Source of the DNA: Marinarcus sediminis
GTDB lineage: Bacteria > Campylobacterota > Campylobacteria > Campylobacterales > Arcobacteraceae
Direction of reading: 5' to 3'
Assembly: GCF_048571275.1 (NCBI RefSeq)
Contig: NZ_CP182357.1
Location: forward strand, 1,302,001 to 1,366,000
DNA length: 64,000 bases
Within the stretch, counting starts at the first letter, position 1, and each line of letters begins with the position of its first letter. The notes under the pieces are model-generated. The model was not told where the DNA came from. It saw only the letters and a list, made by a program, of their open reading frames with translations, and searched no databases. The position numbers and the translations under genes were made by a program. Positions 16,800 to 25,749 of this stretch are shown here, piece by piece.

Positions 16800-18433
16800 T
16801 ATCTGTCAAACTCCCCAGCAATAAAGTTCATTGATGCCATGGTAATAACCGCATCCGCGAGCATTCCATTTTCAACAATTCTTGCATATGCCCCTAAAGC
16901 ATAATAAGATGGTGGTCGACATTTCACTTTATAAGGTGTACCAGAACCATCACTTACAATATAAAAACCTAACTCCCCATTCCCAGCTTCTGTGGCACTG
17001 TAATACTCACCTTCTGGCACATGAATCCCTTCAAATGTCAATTTGAATTGATTCATCAAGCCTTCAATGTTGCCATAAACGTTGGGTTTAGTTGGCAAAA
17101 TAATTGAAGGAGCATCCACGTTAATTGGTCCACCTGGAAGATTTTTAATGGCTTGTCGGATGATTCTTGAACTTTGTCTCATCTCCTCAAATTTGCACAT
17201 GATTCTGTCGTAAACATCACCATGACTTCCCAATACTACATCAAAATCAAATGACTCATAGTGATAATAAGGATTGACTTTTCGAATATCATAGTTCACA
17301 CCAGCCGCTCTTAAATTTACACCCGTAATTCCTGCACTGATGGCAAATTCTTTAGTAATAACACCCACATCTTGTGTTCTGTCGTGGAAAATTCGGTTGT
17401 GTTCAATCAGGCTTAATGCGTCTACGATACCTTTTTCAACGGCAACCAATACCTCTTCAATATCTTCGGCAAAGTTGTCATATAAATCGTAAGCCAATCC
17501 ACCCACTCGGGTATAAGAGTTAGTAAGTCTTGCTCCGGTAAGTTTTGATAAAACATCGTATGCTTTATCCCGTGCTGAGAAGATAAACCAGAAGTTGGTT
17601 AATCCCCCTAAGTCAACCATATTGGCTGCATTACAAACAATGTGGTCAATGATTCTGCTTAACTCACCAATAATGACTCGGATAAATTTTGCCCTGTCAG
17701 TAATATCGATGCCCAACATCTCTTCTACTGTTTTACAGTATCCAATGTTGTTTAAAATGGCACTGCAATAGTTTAATCGGTCTGTGTATGGAATGATTTG
17801 AGAGTAAGTGTGGTTTTCACACGATTTTTCAAAACCTCTGTGTAAGTAACCAATCTCTGTGACACACGCTTTTATGGTTTCCCCTTCAAGTGCCATAAAG
17901 TTTCTGATGGTTCCATGCGAAGCAGGGTGAGATGGTCCAATGTTGATGTACATCAACTCATCTTGTTCTTGTGCATCGTACCCTTTAGAAGCCAACAGTG
18001 GTGTCATCTCATCCATTAGCGGTTCAGTCACTTTACAAATTTGTCTTTTGGTAATGGCATAATCTTTTCGTAATGGGTGCCCTTCAAATTCATGGTGATT
18101 TAACACTCTTTTTAAATTGGGATGACCTTCAAAAATAATACCGTATTGATCAAACGTTTCTCTTTCAGCCCAATCGGCACTGAAATAAAGGTCTGTAATG
18201 GTTGGTATGCTAAGAGTTGCATCATCTAAAAATGTTTTAATGGTAATGGTTTTTTCAAAGCTCTCATTTCTTAAAATATAGATTAAAGCAAATCTGCTCT
18301 CTTGTTTTTGTGCATAGTGCAAATAATCAATGGCTGTGATATCAAGAAGAAGAGAGAAGTGCTCTTTCTCTTTTAATTTTTTAATGGTTGCTTTTAATTT
18401 GTTAGGGCTAACGATCATATCTGGTTTAAGCAT
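16799..18433 (-). CDS. nuoCD: NADH:quinone oxidoreductase fused subunit C/D
   Basis: Peripheral-arm subunits near the quinone site, joined in one polypeptide of 544 residues. Residues 1-135 are the NuoC (30-kDa) domain, ending in WAERETFDQYGIIFEGHPNLKRVLNH and GHPLRKDY. A linker of about 35 residues leads to the NuoD (49-kDa) domain, which begins around YINIGPSHPASHGT with the quinone-site histidines and ends with the family's FDR. Fused NuoCD is common in gammaproteobacteria; Campylobacter and Helicobacter carry separate genes. It overlaps nuoB by 8 bases; the start codon has only a weak ribosome binding site, so it may rely on coupling. An alternative ATG four codons in is possible. Confidence 0.95.
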   Translation of the reverse strand: MLKPDMIVSPNKLKATIKKLKEKEHFSLLLDITAIDYLHYAQKQESRFALIYILRNESFEKTITIKTFLDDATLSIPTITDLYFSADWAERETFDQYGIIFEGHPNLKRVLNHHEFEGHPLRKDYAITKRQICKVTEPLMDEMTPLLASKGYDAQEQDELMYINIGPSHPASHGTIRNFMALEGETIKACVTEIGYLHRGFEKSCENHTYSQIIPYTDRLNYCSAILNNIGYCKTVEEMLGIDITDRAKFIRVIIGELSRIIDHIVCNAANMVDLGGLTNFWFIFSARDKAYDVLSKLTGARLTNSYTRVGGLAYDLYDNFAEDIEEVLVAVEKGIVDALSLIEHNRIFHDRTQDVGVITKEFAISAGITGVNLRAAGVNYDIRKVNPYYHYESFDFDVVLGSHGDVYDRIMCKFEEMRQSSRIIRQAIKNLPGGPINVDAPSIILPTKPNVYGNIEGLMNQFKLTFEGIHVPEGEYYSATEAGNGELGFYIVSDGSGTPYKVKCRPPSYYALGAYARIVENGMLADAVITMASMNFIAGEFDR

Positions 18434-18941
18434 CGAGGAACCCCTTAAAGTTTTTTAATCTCTCTTTAATGATTGATTCATTTTGTGATTTTTCTTGAAT
18501 TCTCATGATTGCATCCAATACCGCTTCTGGTCTTGGAGGACACCCTGAAATGTACTCATCAACAGGAATAATTTCATCAATTCCTTGTACAGTAGTATAG
18601 TTGTCATAAAAGCCACCCGAACAAGCACAGGCTCCCATTGAGATAACCCATTTGGGTTCGCACATTTGATCATAAATCTTTTTTAATACAGGAGCTTGTT
18701 TAAATGAGATTGTTCCTGCCACAATCATCAAGTCTGCTTGTCTTGGAGAAAATCGTACAACTTCTGCACCAAATCTTGATAAATCATATCGCGCCGCTGC
18801 AACGGACATGAACTCAATACCACAACAAGCTGTTCCAAATACCATCGGCCACATTGAGTAAGATCGAGCCCAGTTTACGGCTTTATCTAACTTTGTTGTA
18901 ACGACTGAATCTCCTAAAATTGATTCTACGCCTAATCCCAT
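18426..18941 (-). CDS. nuoB: NADH:quinone oxidoreductase subunit B (cluster N2)
   Basis: Holds cluster N2, the last iron-sulfur centre before the quinone. 171 residues. The N2 ligands are the adjacent Cys39-Cys40 (GTACCG), Cys105 (GACACSGG) and Cys134 (SGCPPRPE), all conserved. It overlaps nuoA by 10 bases and nuoCD by 8 bases. Confidence 0.97.
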   Translation of the reverse strand: MGLGVESILGDSVVTTKLDKAVNWARSYSMWPMVFGTACCGIEFMSVAAARYDLSRFGAEVVRFSPRQADLMIVAGTISFKQAPVLKKIYDQMCEPKWVISMGACACSGGFYDNYTTVQGIDEIIPVDEYISGCPPRPEAVLDAIMRIQEKSQNESIIKERLKNFKGFLDA

Positions 18942-19294
18942 GAAAGAGCCTTTTTCTTATAAATATAAATTAATCCACCAAACAATAGTGCCATAAACAT
19001 AAACATTTCTGTTAATCCAAAAAGACCCAACTCTTTGACATTAACTGCCCAAGGAAACATAAAAATGATTTCTACATCAAATAATACAAATAAAATGGCA
19101 ACCAAATAAAATTTGACTGCAAATCTGAGTTTTGTTCCACCAATTGGGTTTGAAACCCCTGATTCGTACACCGTATTCTTTTCTACATCATTTTTATTTT
19201 GTGGTCCCAAATACTTTGAAAGTAAAAAGACCGAAACCAAAACAGCTCCGACTAAAACAAAAATAACAGAAGATAAAAGTAGTTCATTTGACAT
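18932..19294 (-). CDS. nuoA: NADH:quinone oxidoreductase subunit A
   Basis: Small membrane subunit of complex I at the junction of the two arms. 120 residues with three transmembrane helices; the loop between helices 1 and 2 carries the conserved YESGVSNPIG segment, and LFVLFDVEIIFMFPWA is the acidic second helix. First gene of the operon. ATATGGGAAT precedes the ATG as a modest ribosome binding site, and a promoter is visible about 35-60 bases upstream. Confidence 0.95.
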   Translation of the reverse strand: MSNELLLSSVIFVLVGAVLVSVFLLSKYLGPQNKNDVEKNTVYESGVSNPIGGTKLRFAVKFYLVAILFVLFDVEIIFMFPWAVNVKELGLFGLTEMFMFMALLFGGLIYIYKKKALSWD

Positions 19295-19326
19295 AATTTT
19301 ATTCCCATATGTTTAATTATTTGTAG

Positions 19327-19355
19327 ATTGTACTATATTTTAAAAAACAAGTAAA
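19327..19355 (-). promoter_or_regulatory. Candidate promoter of the nuo operon
   Basis: On the minus strand TTTACT (19350-19355) and TACAAT (19327-19332) are separated by 17 bases, a sigma-70-like arrangement upstream of nuoA. The rest of this 140-bp gap after ovoB shows no convincing terminator. Confidence 0.5.
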
Positions 19356-19434
19356 TTTTTAATTCACGAAATATTTTTTATTTTCTCAAATGAGAAGAAA
19401 TGTAATACTTTCTTGTTAACTTTTTTAGGTCTAA

Positions 19435-20595
19435 TTAAAAGACTCTATTTATTTTTTCTAAGCCTTGCTTAAGTATCGAAGAGGGCGCTGCAACGTTGAG
19501 TCTAAAGTGTTTAGCACCATTTCTACCGAAACTGAGTCCATCATTTAAAGCGACTTTTGACTCTTCTAATAAGAGTTTTTTGATGGTATTGTGAGTATAA
19601 TTGTAACAGCTAAAATTGAGCCAAAGCAAGTACGTTGCTTCGGGTTCAAAAAAAGTTATTTTTGTATTTTCTAATGATTTTTTGACAGTTTGTACATTTT
19701 TCTTTAGATAAACCAGTAAATTATCAACCCATTTTTCACCCTTTTCATACGCTGCTTGAGTCGCTGCATATCCAAATACATTGACACTGTGTATCTCTCT
19801 TTTATGAATAATCTCTTCAAATCGTTTCTGCATCTGTTTATTTGAACAAATTGAATATGAACAGTTTAAACCTGCAATATTAAAGGTTTTACCTGCAGAA
19901 CTGAGCGTCAATGTGATGTTGGCAATTTTTTTAGAGATACTTGCCATGGGAGTAAACGTTTTAAAAACCAAATCGGCATGAATTTCATCGCTGATGATTT
20001 TAATGTCGTGCTCAATACAAATTTGAGCCAGTTTTTTGAGTTCACTTTTATCCCAAACCCTTCCTACGGGATTATGAGGAGAGCAGAGTGCCAGAATTTT
20101 TGTTTTAGGGGTGATTTTTGATTTTAAATCTTCTAAATCCATGGTATAGTAGCCATTGGATTCTTTGAGTGGATTATATACGATGTTTCGTTTGTTGTGT
20201 TTGACACAGTTAAACAAAGGAAAATAGACAGGTGTTTGAACAATGACTTCATCGCCTATTTCACTGAAGGCTTCAATGGCTGCACTGTAAGCAGGTACAA
20301 CGCCATTCATAAAAGTAATGGTATGGGTTTGTATCTCCCAATTGTGTCTTTTTTTCATCCACGATTGTACCGAAGCTAAGAGCTCTTGGCTGACTTTTGC
20401 GTAGCCATAAATGGGGTGCATTGCTCTTTTGATAATCGCATCATTGACAAAGTCAGGGGTTTTAAAGTCCATATCTGCCACCCAAAACGGTTGCAGATTG
20501 TCGTCTCCAAAATATTTTTCTAACGCGTCATATTTTATACATTGGGTATTGCTTCTATTGGTTATTTCATCAAAGTTAAACACTATTTTTTCCAA
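19435..20595 (-). CDS. ovoB: PLP-dependent C-S lyase, probable ovothiol enzyme OvoB (PatB/MalY family)
   Basis: A fold-type I PLP enzyme of the PatB/MalY beta-C-S lyase group. 386 residues. The PLP lysine is Lys236 (SSAGKTFNIAGL); the phosphate/pyridine-binding residues lie in CSPHNPVGRVW (171-181) and SDEIHADLV (202-210), and WVADMDF near residue 40 is typical of the group. By sequence alone it would be a cystathionine beta-lyase-like protein. Its gene overlaps the 3' end of ovoA by 13 bases, and the second step of ovothiol synthesis is exactly such a cleavage: the C-S bond of the cysteine-histidine sulfoxide made by OvoA, giving 5-thiohistidine. I therefore infer OvoB. The alternative is a methionine- or cysteine-metabolism lyase that is only co-transcribed. 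Confidence 0.8.
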   Translation of the reverse strand: MEKIVFNFDEITNRSNTQCIKYDALEKYFGDDNLQPFWVADMDFKTPDFVNDAIIKRAMHPIYGYAKVSQELLASVQSWMKKRHNWEIQTHTITFMNGVVPAYSAAIEAFSEIGDEVIVQTPVYFPLFNCVKHNKRNIVYNPLKESNGYYTMDLEDLKSKITPKTKILALCSPHNPVGRVWDKSELKKLAQICIEHDIKIISDEIHADLVFKTFTPMASISKKIANITLTLSSAGKTFNIAGLNCSYSICSNKQMQKRFEEIIHKREIHSVNVFGYAATQAAYEKGEKWVDNLLVYLKKNVQTVKKSLENTKITFFEPEATYLLWLNFSCYNYTHNTIKKLLLEESKVALNDGLSFGRNGAKHFRLNVAAPSSILKQGLEKINRVF

Positions 20596-22442
20596 ACATT
20601 TTTTGACAGTCTAGTTAAACTATGATTTAAGGTTTCTTCAATTTTTTCTTCATCTTTTATATTTAATGTAGAAATAATAAAAAGCCCCTCTTTGTTCAGT
20701 CGTTTGGGTAAGTCTTCTAAAAATGCGTCCACATTATAGATTTCGTCAAAATCATTGGTCACCAGTATCAAATCATAATCTTTAAAATGGGGTTTTAAAT
20801 TGCACGCATCTCCTTGCCAGAATTGACAGTTTTTAACTTTTGTCTCCTCTTTTTTATTTTGTGCATTTAAAATATTGCGTGCTGTGAAATCAATCCCTAC
20901 GACATTTTTATACTCATTTGCCAATAAAAAGGAAGCTGTACCGTAATAACACCCTAAATTTAATGCAGAGTTCTTTTTGAAATTCCCATTGTGTTGTTTA
21001 ACACACTCTACGGCTTGCTGAAAAAATTTCTCTTTTTTATCTGCGGGTGTTTTTCTTTTTTTTGTGATGACTTTATTGTAAGCTTCATCCACTTCTATAT
21101 ATCGAAATCCAGCATGCTGTGGAAAATGTCTTCTGAAAGCATACCGTGAATCTTTTAATGCTTCGTTGCCACAAGAGATAAAAGAGCCTCCTTTAAATAT
21201 ATTGTGTCGGGTATCAAAGGTAGGCACTGAAAAATCATCGTATAACGGGTGTACTTCAAAGCCTTCAAATCCGTCAATGGCAGTGGTTGTCCACTGCCAA
21301 ACATTTCCTATGACATCAAAAAAACCATTGGATTCAAAGAGATTCACAGGGCACGATGAGCTGAAATGTTCCAAATTAATATTCCCTGGTGCTTTGTTTT
21401 TCCATTGAGGCTCATCGGCAATTTTTGAGTGAATTCTTAATGCATGCCACAATGCTTCACTGGGTAATGTAATGTTTTTTCCTGTTTTTTTACTTTTCCA
21501 TTGACAAAAAGCCGAGGCTTCTAAATGGTTGACATCCACAGGCCAATTCAGTGGTAACTCAATGATATTGCTTATGGTTCGGTATTTAAAATTCTCTTTC
21601 TCTTTTATCCAAAAGGTAGGGAAAGAAGCATTTTTATACTTTTTCCATGCAATGCCTTCACTGCTCCAATAGGCATCGCACTCATAGCCCTTATCTTGAA
21701 CAAATTCTAAAAATTCTCCATTGCTGACCAAATATTTTGAGGCTTTAAAAGGAGGGGTTGCTTCTTGGTAAAAGCCATATTCATTGTCCCATCCATAATA
21801 GGGGTTCTCTTTTTGTTTTTCTAAAGTAACGGTTGTTGCTGGAACATCAAGCAGTTCATTGGTAGGATGAGGACCAAAAACTTTGCACTCGTTTTTTAAT
21901 GCATTGGGTTTGATGTATTGAATCTGTAGTTGTCGGTGCAAGACAGAAGAGGTTTCAATGTGAATTTTTTCATGTTCAATTCCCATGAGAATAACCCACA
22001 TTGGACTTTCCCATGAAATTGGCAATGTAAAATCGACACTTTTTATGTACTCAATAACAACATGCTTGACTTCTCTTCTATACTCTCGTGTCTCTTGAAC
22101 ACTTGGCCAAGCATAGTTGCCATTGTTTAAGTCATCCCACGACATTTCATCTACGCCAATGGCAAAAATAGATTCGTAAGTGGGGTTGATTCGCTCTTGA
22201 ATGGCACCAGCTAAAATCATTTTATTGATAAAAAATGTTGCGGTATGTCCATAATAAAAAATAAGTTGGTGTCGAAGCGGTTCAGGTTGTTGGTAAAAAA
22301 CAGTGTCATCAATAAAGAGGTCATCGAACAGTTTTTCAAAAAGAGTATAGGTTTTAGTAAAATATTTTAGAATTTCCTCTCTTTTGGCAGAGATTGTGCC
22401 TGTATGTAAGTTTATGTTTCTTGTAATAAATGATTTGTCCAT
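20583..22442 (-). CDS. ovoA: Ovothiol synthase OvoA (sulfoxide synthase plus methyltransferase)
   Basis: Non-haem iron enzyme that joins cysteine to C5 of histidine with O2, forming 5-histidylcysteine sulfoxide, and that later methylates 5-thiohistidine. 619 residues in three parts: a DinB-like iron domain with His66 (YYGHTA) and the HX3HXE motif His157/His161/Glu163; an FGE-sulfatase-like domain (about 220-455) with GNVWQWT and the FRRHFPQHAGFRY segment; and a C-terminal SAM methyltransferase (about 480-619) with LNLGCYYGTASF and VVGIDF. The methyltransferase and the VDEMSWDD segment (97-104) separate OvoA from EgtB of ergothioneine synthesis. It is transcribed with the lyase gene downstream. 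Somewhat shorter than many OvoA proteins (about 690-710) but no domain is missing. Confidence 0.93.
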   Translation of the reverse strand: MDKSFITRNINLHTGTISAKREEILKYFTKTYTLFEKLFDDLFIDDTVFYQQPEPLRHQLIFYYGHTATFFINKMILAGAIQERINPTYESIFAIGVDEMSWDDLNNGNYAWPSVQETREYRREVKHVVIEYIKSVDFTLPISWESPMWVILMGIEHEKIHIETSSVLHRQLQIQYIKPNALKNECKVFGPHPTNELLDVPATTVTLEKQKENPYYGWDNEYGFYQEATPPFKASKYLVSNGEFLEFVQDKGYECDAYWSSEGIAWKKYKNASFPTFWIKEKENFKYRTISNIIELPLNWPVDVNHLEASAFCQWKSKKTGKNITLPSEALWHALRIHSKIADEPQWKNKAPGNINLEHFSSSCPVNLFESNGFFDVIGNVWQWTTTAIDGFEGFEVHPLYDDFSVPTFDTRHNIFKGGSFISCGNEALKDSRYAFRRHFPQHAGFRYIEVDEAYNKVITKKRKTPADKKEKFFQQAVECVKQHNGNFKKNSALNLGCYYGTASFLLANEYKNVVGIDFTARNILNAQNKKEETKVKNCQFWQGDACNLKPHFKDYDLILVTNDFDEIYNVDAFLEDLPKRLNKEGLFIISTLNIKDEEKIEETLNHSLTRLSKNVWKK

Positions 22443-22457
22443 AAATTAAAGCCTTTT

Positions 22458-22485
22458 CTTTTCTACTTATAATGATATAGAAAAG
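22458..22485. promoter_or_regulatory. Inverted repeat and -10 in the ovoA-bioA divergent region
   Basis: CTTTTCTA (22458-22465) and TAGAAAAG (22478-22485) are reverse complements around a plus-strand TATAAT (22468-22473), which would serve bioA with a leader of about 97 bases. An operator here could affect both divergent genes. No known binding motif was recognised. Confidence 0.4.
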
Positions 22486-22576
22486 AAACTTTTACTTTAG
22501 TAATATGGGCAAACTTAATTCAAAAATAAGCAAGAGTTGGATAAATATATACACATAAAGATACTATGAGGCTAAA

Positions 22577-23863
22577 ATGACAAATCAAGAATTAATGCAA
22601 GAAGATTTAAAACACATATTCCACCCCTGTTCTCAAATGAAAGATCATGAAAAACTTCCACTTATACCCATCAAGAAAGGGAAAGGTTCTTATATATATG
22701 ATTATGATGGCAATGAATATTTAGATTGTATCAGCAGCTGGTGGGTCAATATTTTTGGACACAGCAATGCGTACATCAATACGAAAATCAATGAACAACT
22801 TCAAGAGTTAGAACATGTCATTTTTGCAGGGTTTACTCATAAACCAGCTGTGGATTTGGCCAAACGATTGATTGCTTTAACCCCTGAACCTTTACAGAAA
22901 ATATTTTTTGCGGATAATGGTTCCAGTGCCATTGAAATCTCTCTTAAAATGTCATTTCAATATTTTAAGAACAAAGGGCAATCTCGACCATTGTTTGTTT
23001 CTCTTGAAAATTCGTATCATGGAGAAACTTTAGGCGCTTTAGCTGTCAGTGACACGGGATTGTATAAAGACATTTATACGGATATTTTAATCAAAACCAT
23101 TCAAGCAAAATCACCCAGTTTGGTTGATGAAGATGAGGCCATTGAAGATATGCGACGCGTATTAACACAACATAAAAACGAAGTGTGTTCAGTGGTGATT
23201 GAACCTTTGATTCAGTGTGCTGGTTCAATGAAAATGTATGATGCCAGTTACATTAAAAAATTAAGAACCCTTTGTGATGAGTTTGGTGTTTTTTTAATCG
23301 CCGATGAAATTGCCGTGGGATTTGGGCGAACGGGAACTTTGTTTGCCATTGAACAAGCAGAAATTTCTCCTGACTTTTTGTGTTTGTCAAAAGGGATAAC
23401 GGGTGGATATATGCCGCTTTCCGTGGTGTTGTTTACCGATGATATTTACAATGCGTTTTATTGTGACTATAACGAAGGAAAATCATTTTTAGATTCACAC
23501 TCTTACACAGGAAACACCTTGGCCTGTTCGGTGGCAAATGCGGTTTTAGATATTTTTGAAAAGGACAATATCCTTGAAAATAATCAAAAAAAGATCACTT
23601 TTATAAAAGAACAAACGCAAAAATTTAAAACATTGAGCTGTGTTGCTGAGGTCAGACAAAGAGGAATGGTGTGTGCCATTGAACTGCAAGGATTTGACAC
23701 AACAAGAAGAGTTGGGCTTGAAATATTTCAAAAGGCGCTTAAAGAGGGAGTCTATATACGACCACTTGGAAATATCATTTACTTTATGCCTCCGTATGTG
23801 TTTACAGATGCACAACTTAAAAAGATGATTGACGTGACATACGGCATTGTTAAATCACTGTAA
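22577..23863 (+). CDS. bioA: Adenosylmethionine-8-amino-7-oxononanoate aminotransferase (biotin synthesis)
   Basis: Converts 7-keto-8-aminopelargonic acid to 7,8-diaminopelargonic acid with SAM as amino donor, the second-last stage before dethiobiotin. 428 residues, the usual length. The class III aminotransferase features are present: SSWWVNIFGHSN (53-64), the phosphate-binding GSSAIE (115-120), SYHGET (146-151), the PLP-pyridine aspartate Asp243 (IADEIAVGFGRTG) and the Schiff-base lysine Lys272 (SKGITGGYMP). The paired tryptophans favour BioA over other class III enzymes. Weak GAGG upstream of the ATG. No other bio gene is adjacent; it is divergent from ovoA and followed by the UbiD-family gene. 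Confidence 0.92.
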   Translation: MTNQELMQEDLKHIFHPCSQMKDHEKLPLIPIKKGKGSYIYDYDGNEYLDCISSWWVNIFGHSNAYINTKINEQLQELEHVIFAGFTHKPAVDLAKRLIALTPEPLQKIFFADNGSSAIEISLKMSFQYFKNKGQSRPLFVSLENSYHGETLGALAVSDTGLYKDIYTDILIKTIQAKSPSLVDEDEAIEDMRRVLTQHKNEVCSVVIEPLIQCAGSMKMYDASYIKKLRTLCDEFGVFLIADEIAVGFGRTGTLFAIEQAEISPDFLCLSKGITGGYMPLSVVLFTDDIYNAFYCDYNEGKSFLDSHSYTGNTLACSVANAVLDIFEKDNILENNQKKITFIKEQTQKFKTLSCVAEVRQRGMVCAIELQGFDTTRRVGLEIFQKALKEGVYIRPLGNIIYFMPPYVFTDAQLKKMIDVTYGIVKSL

Positions 23864-23902
23864 AAATTAGATAGAATAGAAAAAATTAAATTGGATTAGA
23901 TT

Positions 23903-25720
23903 ATGAAAGATGCAATAAAACTCTTACAAGAGCATGATTTACTTAAAATCATTGATGAAGAACTTGATATTTATTTGGAAATTCCGCATGTGGCGTATGT
24001 GGAAGTTAAAAAAGAGGACTCTAAAGCGATTTTGTTCACCAATGTGGTGGATAGAAAAAAGAATAAAAAGTTTGATATGCCAGTGTTAATGAATGTGTTT
24101 TGTAATGAAAAAGCCGTGCAACTCTTTATTGGAGATGGCGATAAAATTGGTCATGAAATTCAAAGTTTGCTTAAAATGAAACCCCCTACAAATTTAAGTG
24201 AAAAGTTCTCAACATTTGGAAAACTTTTTGCTTTAAAAAATACCATTCCTAAAAAACTCAAAGGGAAAGGGGAGTGCCAACAAGTCATTAAACTTGGACG
24301 TGAAGCCAAACTCTCTGATTTACCTATATTAACAACGTGGGAGCAAGATGGTGGTCCCTTTATTACTATGGGACAAGTCTATACGACTTCGCTAAATGGT
24401 GAGTTAAAAAACCTAGGAATGTATCGACTGCAAGTCTATGATGACAATACCTTAGGAATGCATTGGCAAATACATAAAGACAGCAATCACTTTTTCCACG
24501 AGTATAAAGCAGCAGGTAAAAAGATGCCAGTGAGTATTGGAATCGGAGGTGATCCGATGTATATTTGGTGTGGTCAAGCACCGCTTCCTATTGGAATTTT
24601 TGAACTCATGTTGTATGGTTTTGTAAAAAACAAAAATGCGCAACTGGTTAAAAGTATTACCAATGATATTTATGTGCCTAAAGACAATGATTTTATCATT
24701 GAAGGGTTTGTTGACCCAAGTAAATTAAGAATCGAAGGGCCTTTTGGTGATCATACGGGCTATTATACCCTTGAAGAGGAGTATCCGTTTTTAGAAGTTA
24801 CGGCTATTACGCATAAAAAAGAGCCTGTCTATTTAGCGACGGTTGTAGGGAAACCTCCTTTGGAAGATAAATATATGGGGCATGCGACTGAACGAATCTT
24901 CTTGCCCTTACTTAAAACCACGGCTCCTGATTTAATCGATTATTATATGCCAGAAAATGGGGTTTTTCATAATCTTATTTTAGCCAAAATCAAAACTCTC
25001 TACCCCGGGCACGCCTCACAAATGATGCACGCGTTTTGGGGAGTAGGGCAGATGAGTTTTGTTAAGCATGCCATTTTTGTCAATGAGACTGCACCGGATT
25101 TAACCAATCATCAAGCCATCATTGAACATATTTTAAACCGAGTCAATTTTGAAGATATGCTCATCTCCAAAGGGGTTGTGGATGCCTTAGATCATTCAAG
25201 CCCTAAATTTGCTGTAGGTGGGAAGCTTGGATTGGATTGTACAGGGAATGAAATTGAGGAGTTGGGCATTACTTTGTTAAGTGATGAAGAACTTTTAAGC
25301 AGAATGCAAAATATCAGTTCTGAGGTTCAAGCACTCAAACAATATTTCACGCAAACCAAAAATCCTATTGTTGTTATTGCCGTGAATAAAATAAGAAATC
25401 AAAAGTATCTTTTCGAAGAGTTAAAACCGCTTTTTGAACACATTAAAATTTTGGTAATGGTAGATGTTGCTAAAAACAGCGTTGACAATGCGTATATGTT
25501 GGTTTGGAGAGTGACGAATAATATCGATTCAAACAGAGATATTTTTATCCATGGACACACCATTGTATTAGATGCTACCAATAAAAACAGTCACGATAAT
25601 TTTAAGAGACGATGGCCAGATGATGTGGATTGTACGCAAAGTGTGATTGATTCATTGGTTCAAAGAGGTATTATTGAAGTTGATGAGGTGTTTGAGAAAG
25701 CCTTTAGAATTTGTCATTAA
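23903..25720 (+). CDS. mqnL: UbiD-family menaquinone biosynthesis decarboxylase (MqnL type)
   Basis: Prenylated-FMN-dependent decarboxylase. 605 residues matches the long menaquinone subgroup (Helicobacter and Streptomyces type) and is longer than typical UbiD (about 490). UbiD landmarks are present: GMYRLQVYDDNTLGMHWQ, the IEGPFGDHTGYY segment with the catalytic glutamate, TVVGKPPLEDKYMG, and LDHSSP near residue 430. In the futalosine pathway this enzyme removes the carboxyl group from the 1,4-dihydroxy-6-naphthoate product late in menaquinone synthesis; mqnA is also in this window, which supports that role. The gene begins 39 bases after bioA and its stop lies inside a bidirectional hairpin. 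Confidence 0.82.
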   Translation: MKDAIKLLQEHDLLKIIDEELDIYLEIPHVAYVEVKKEDSKAILFTNVVDRKKNKKFDMPVLMNVFCNEKAVQLFIGDGDKIGHEIQSLLKMKPPTNLSEKFSTFGKLFALKNTIPKKLKGKGECQQVIKLGREAKLSDLPILTTWEQDGGPFITMGQVYTTSLNGELKNLGMYRLQVYDDNTLGMHWQIHKDSNHFFHEYKAAGKKMPVSIGIGGDPMYIWCGQAPLPIGIFELMLYGFVKNKNAQLVKSITNDIYVPKDNDFIIEGFVDPSKLRIEGPFGDHTGYYTLEEEYPFLEVTAITHKKEPVYLATVVGKPPLEDKYMGHATERIFLPLLKTTAPDLIDYYMPENGVFHNLILAKIKTLYPGHASQMMHAFWGVGQMSFVKHAIFVNETAPDLTNHQAIIEHILNRVNFEDMLISKGVVDALDHSSPKFAVGGKLGLDCTGNEIEELGITLLSDEELLSRMQNISSEVQALKQYFTQTKNPIVVIAVNKIRNQKYLFEELKPLFEHIKILVMVDVAKNSVDNAYMLVWRVTNNIDSNRDIFIHGHTIVLDATNKNSHDNFKRRWPDDVDCTQSVIDSLVQRGIIEVDEVFEKAFRICH

Positions 25721-25749
25721 AGCAGCTTATTCTGCTTTAATGCTATTTT
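25716..25749 (+). terminator. Bidirectional hairpin overlapping two convergent stop codons
   Basis: ATTAAAGCAG (25716-25725) and CTGCTTTAAT (25732-25741) form a perfect 10-bp stem with a 6-base loop. The plus side runs into TATTTTT, a good terminator for the mqnL-type gene. The TAA stop of that gene is in the left arm and the stop of the convergent cyclase gene is formed by the loop, so both reading frames end within the stem-loop. Confidence 0.8.

Noticed and set aside
20583..22442. Ergothioneine enzyme EgtB as the identity of OvoA
   Set aside because: The C-terminal methyltransferase and the OvoA-type sequence around VDEMSWDD indicate ovothiol synthase; no egtD gene is nearby.
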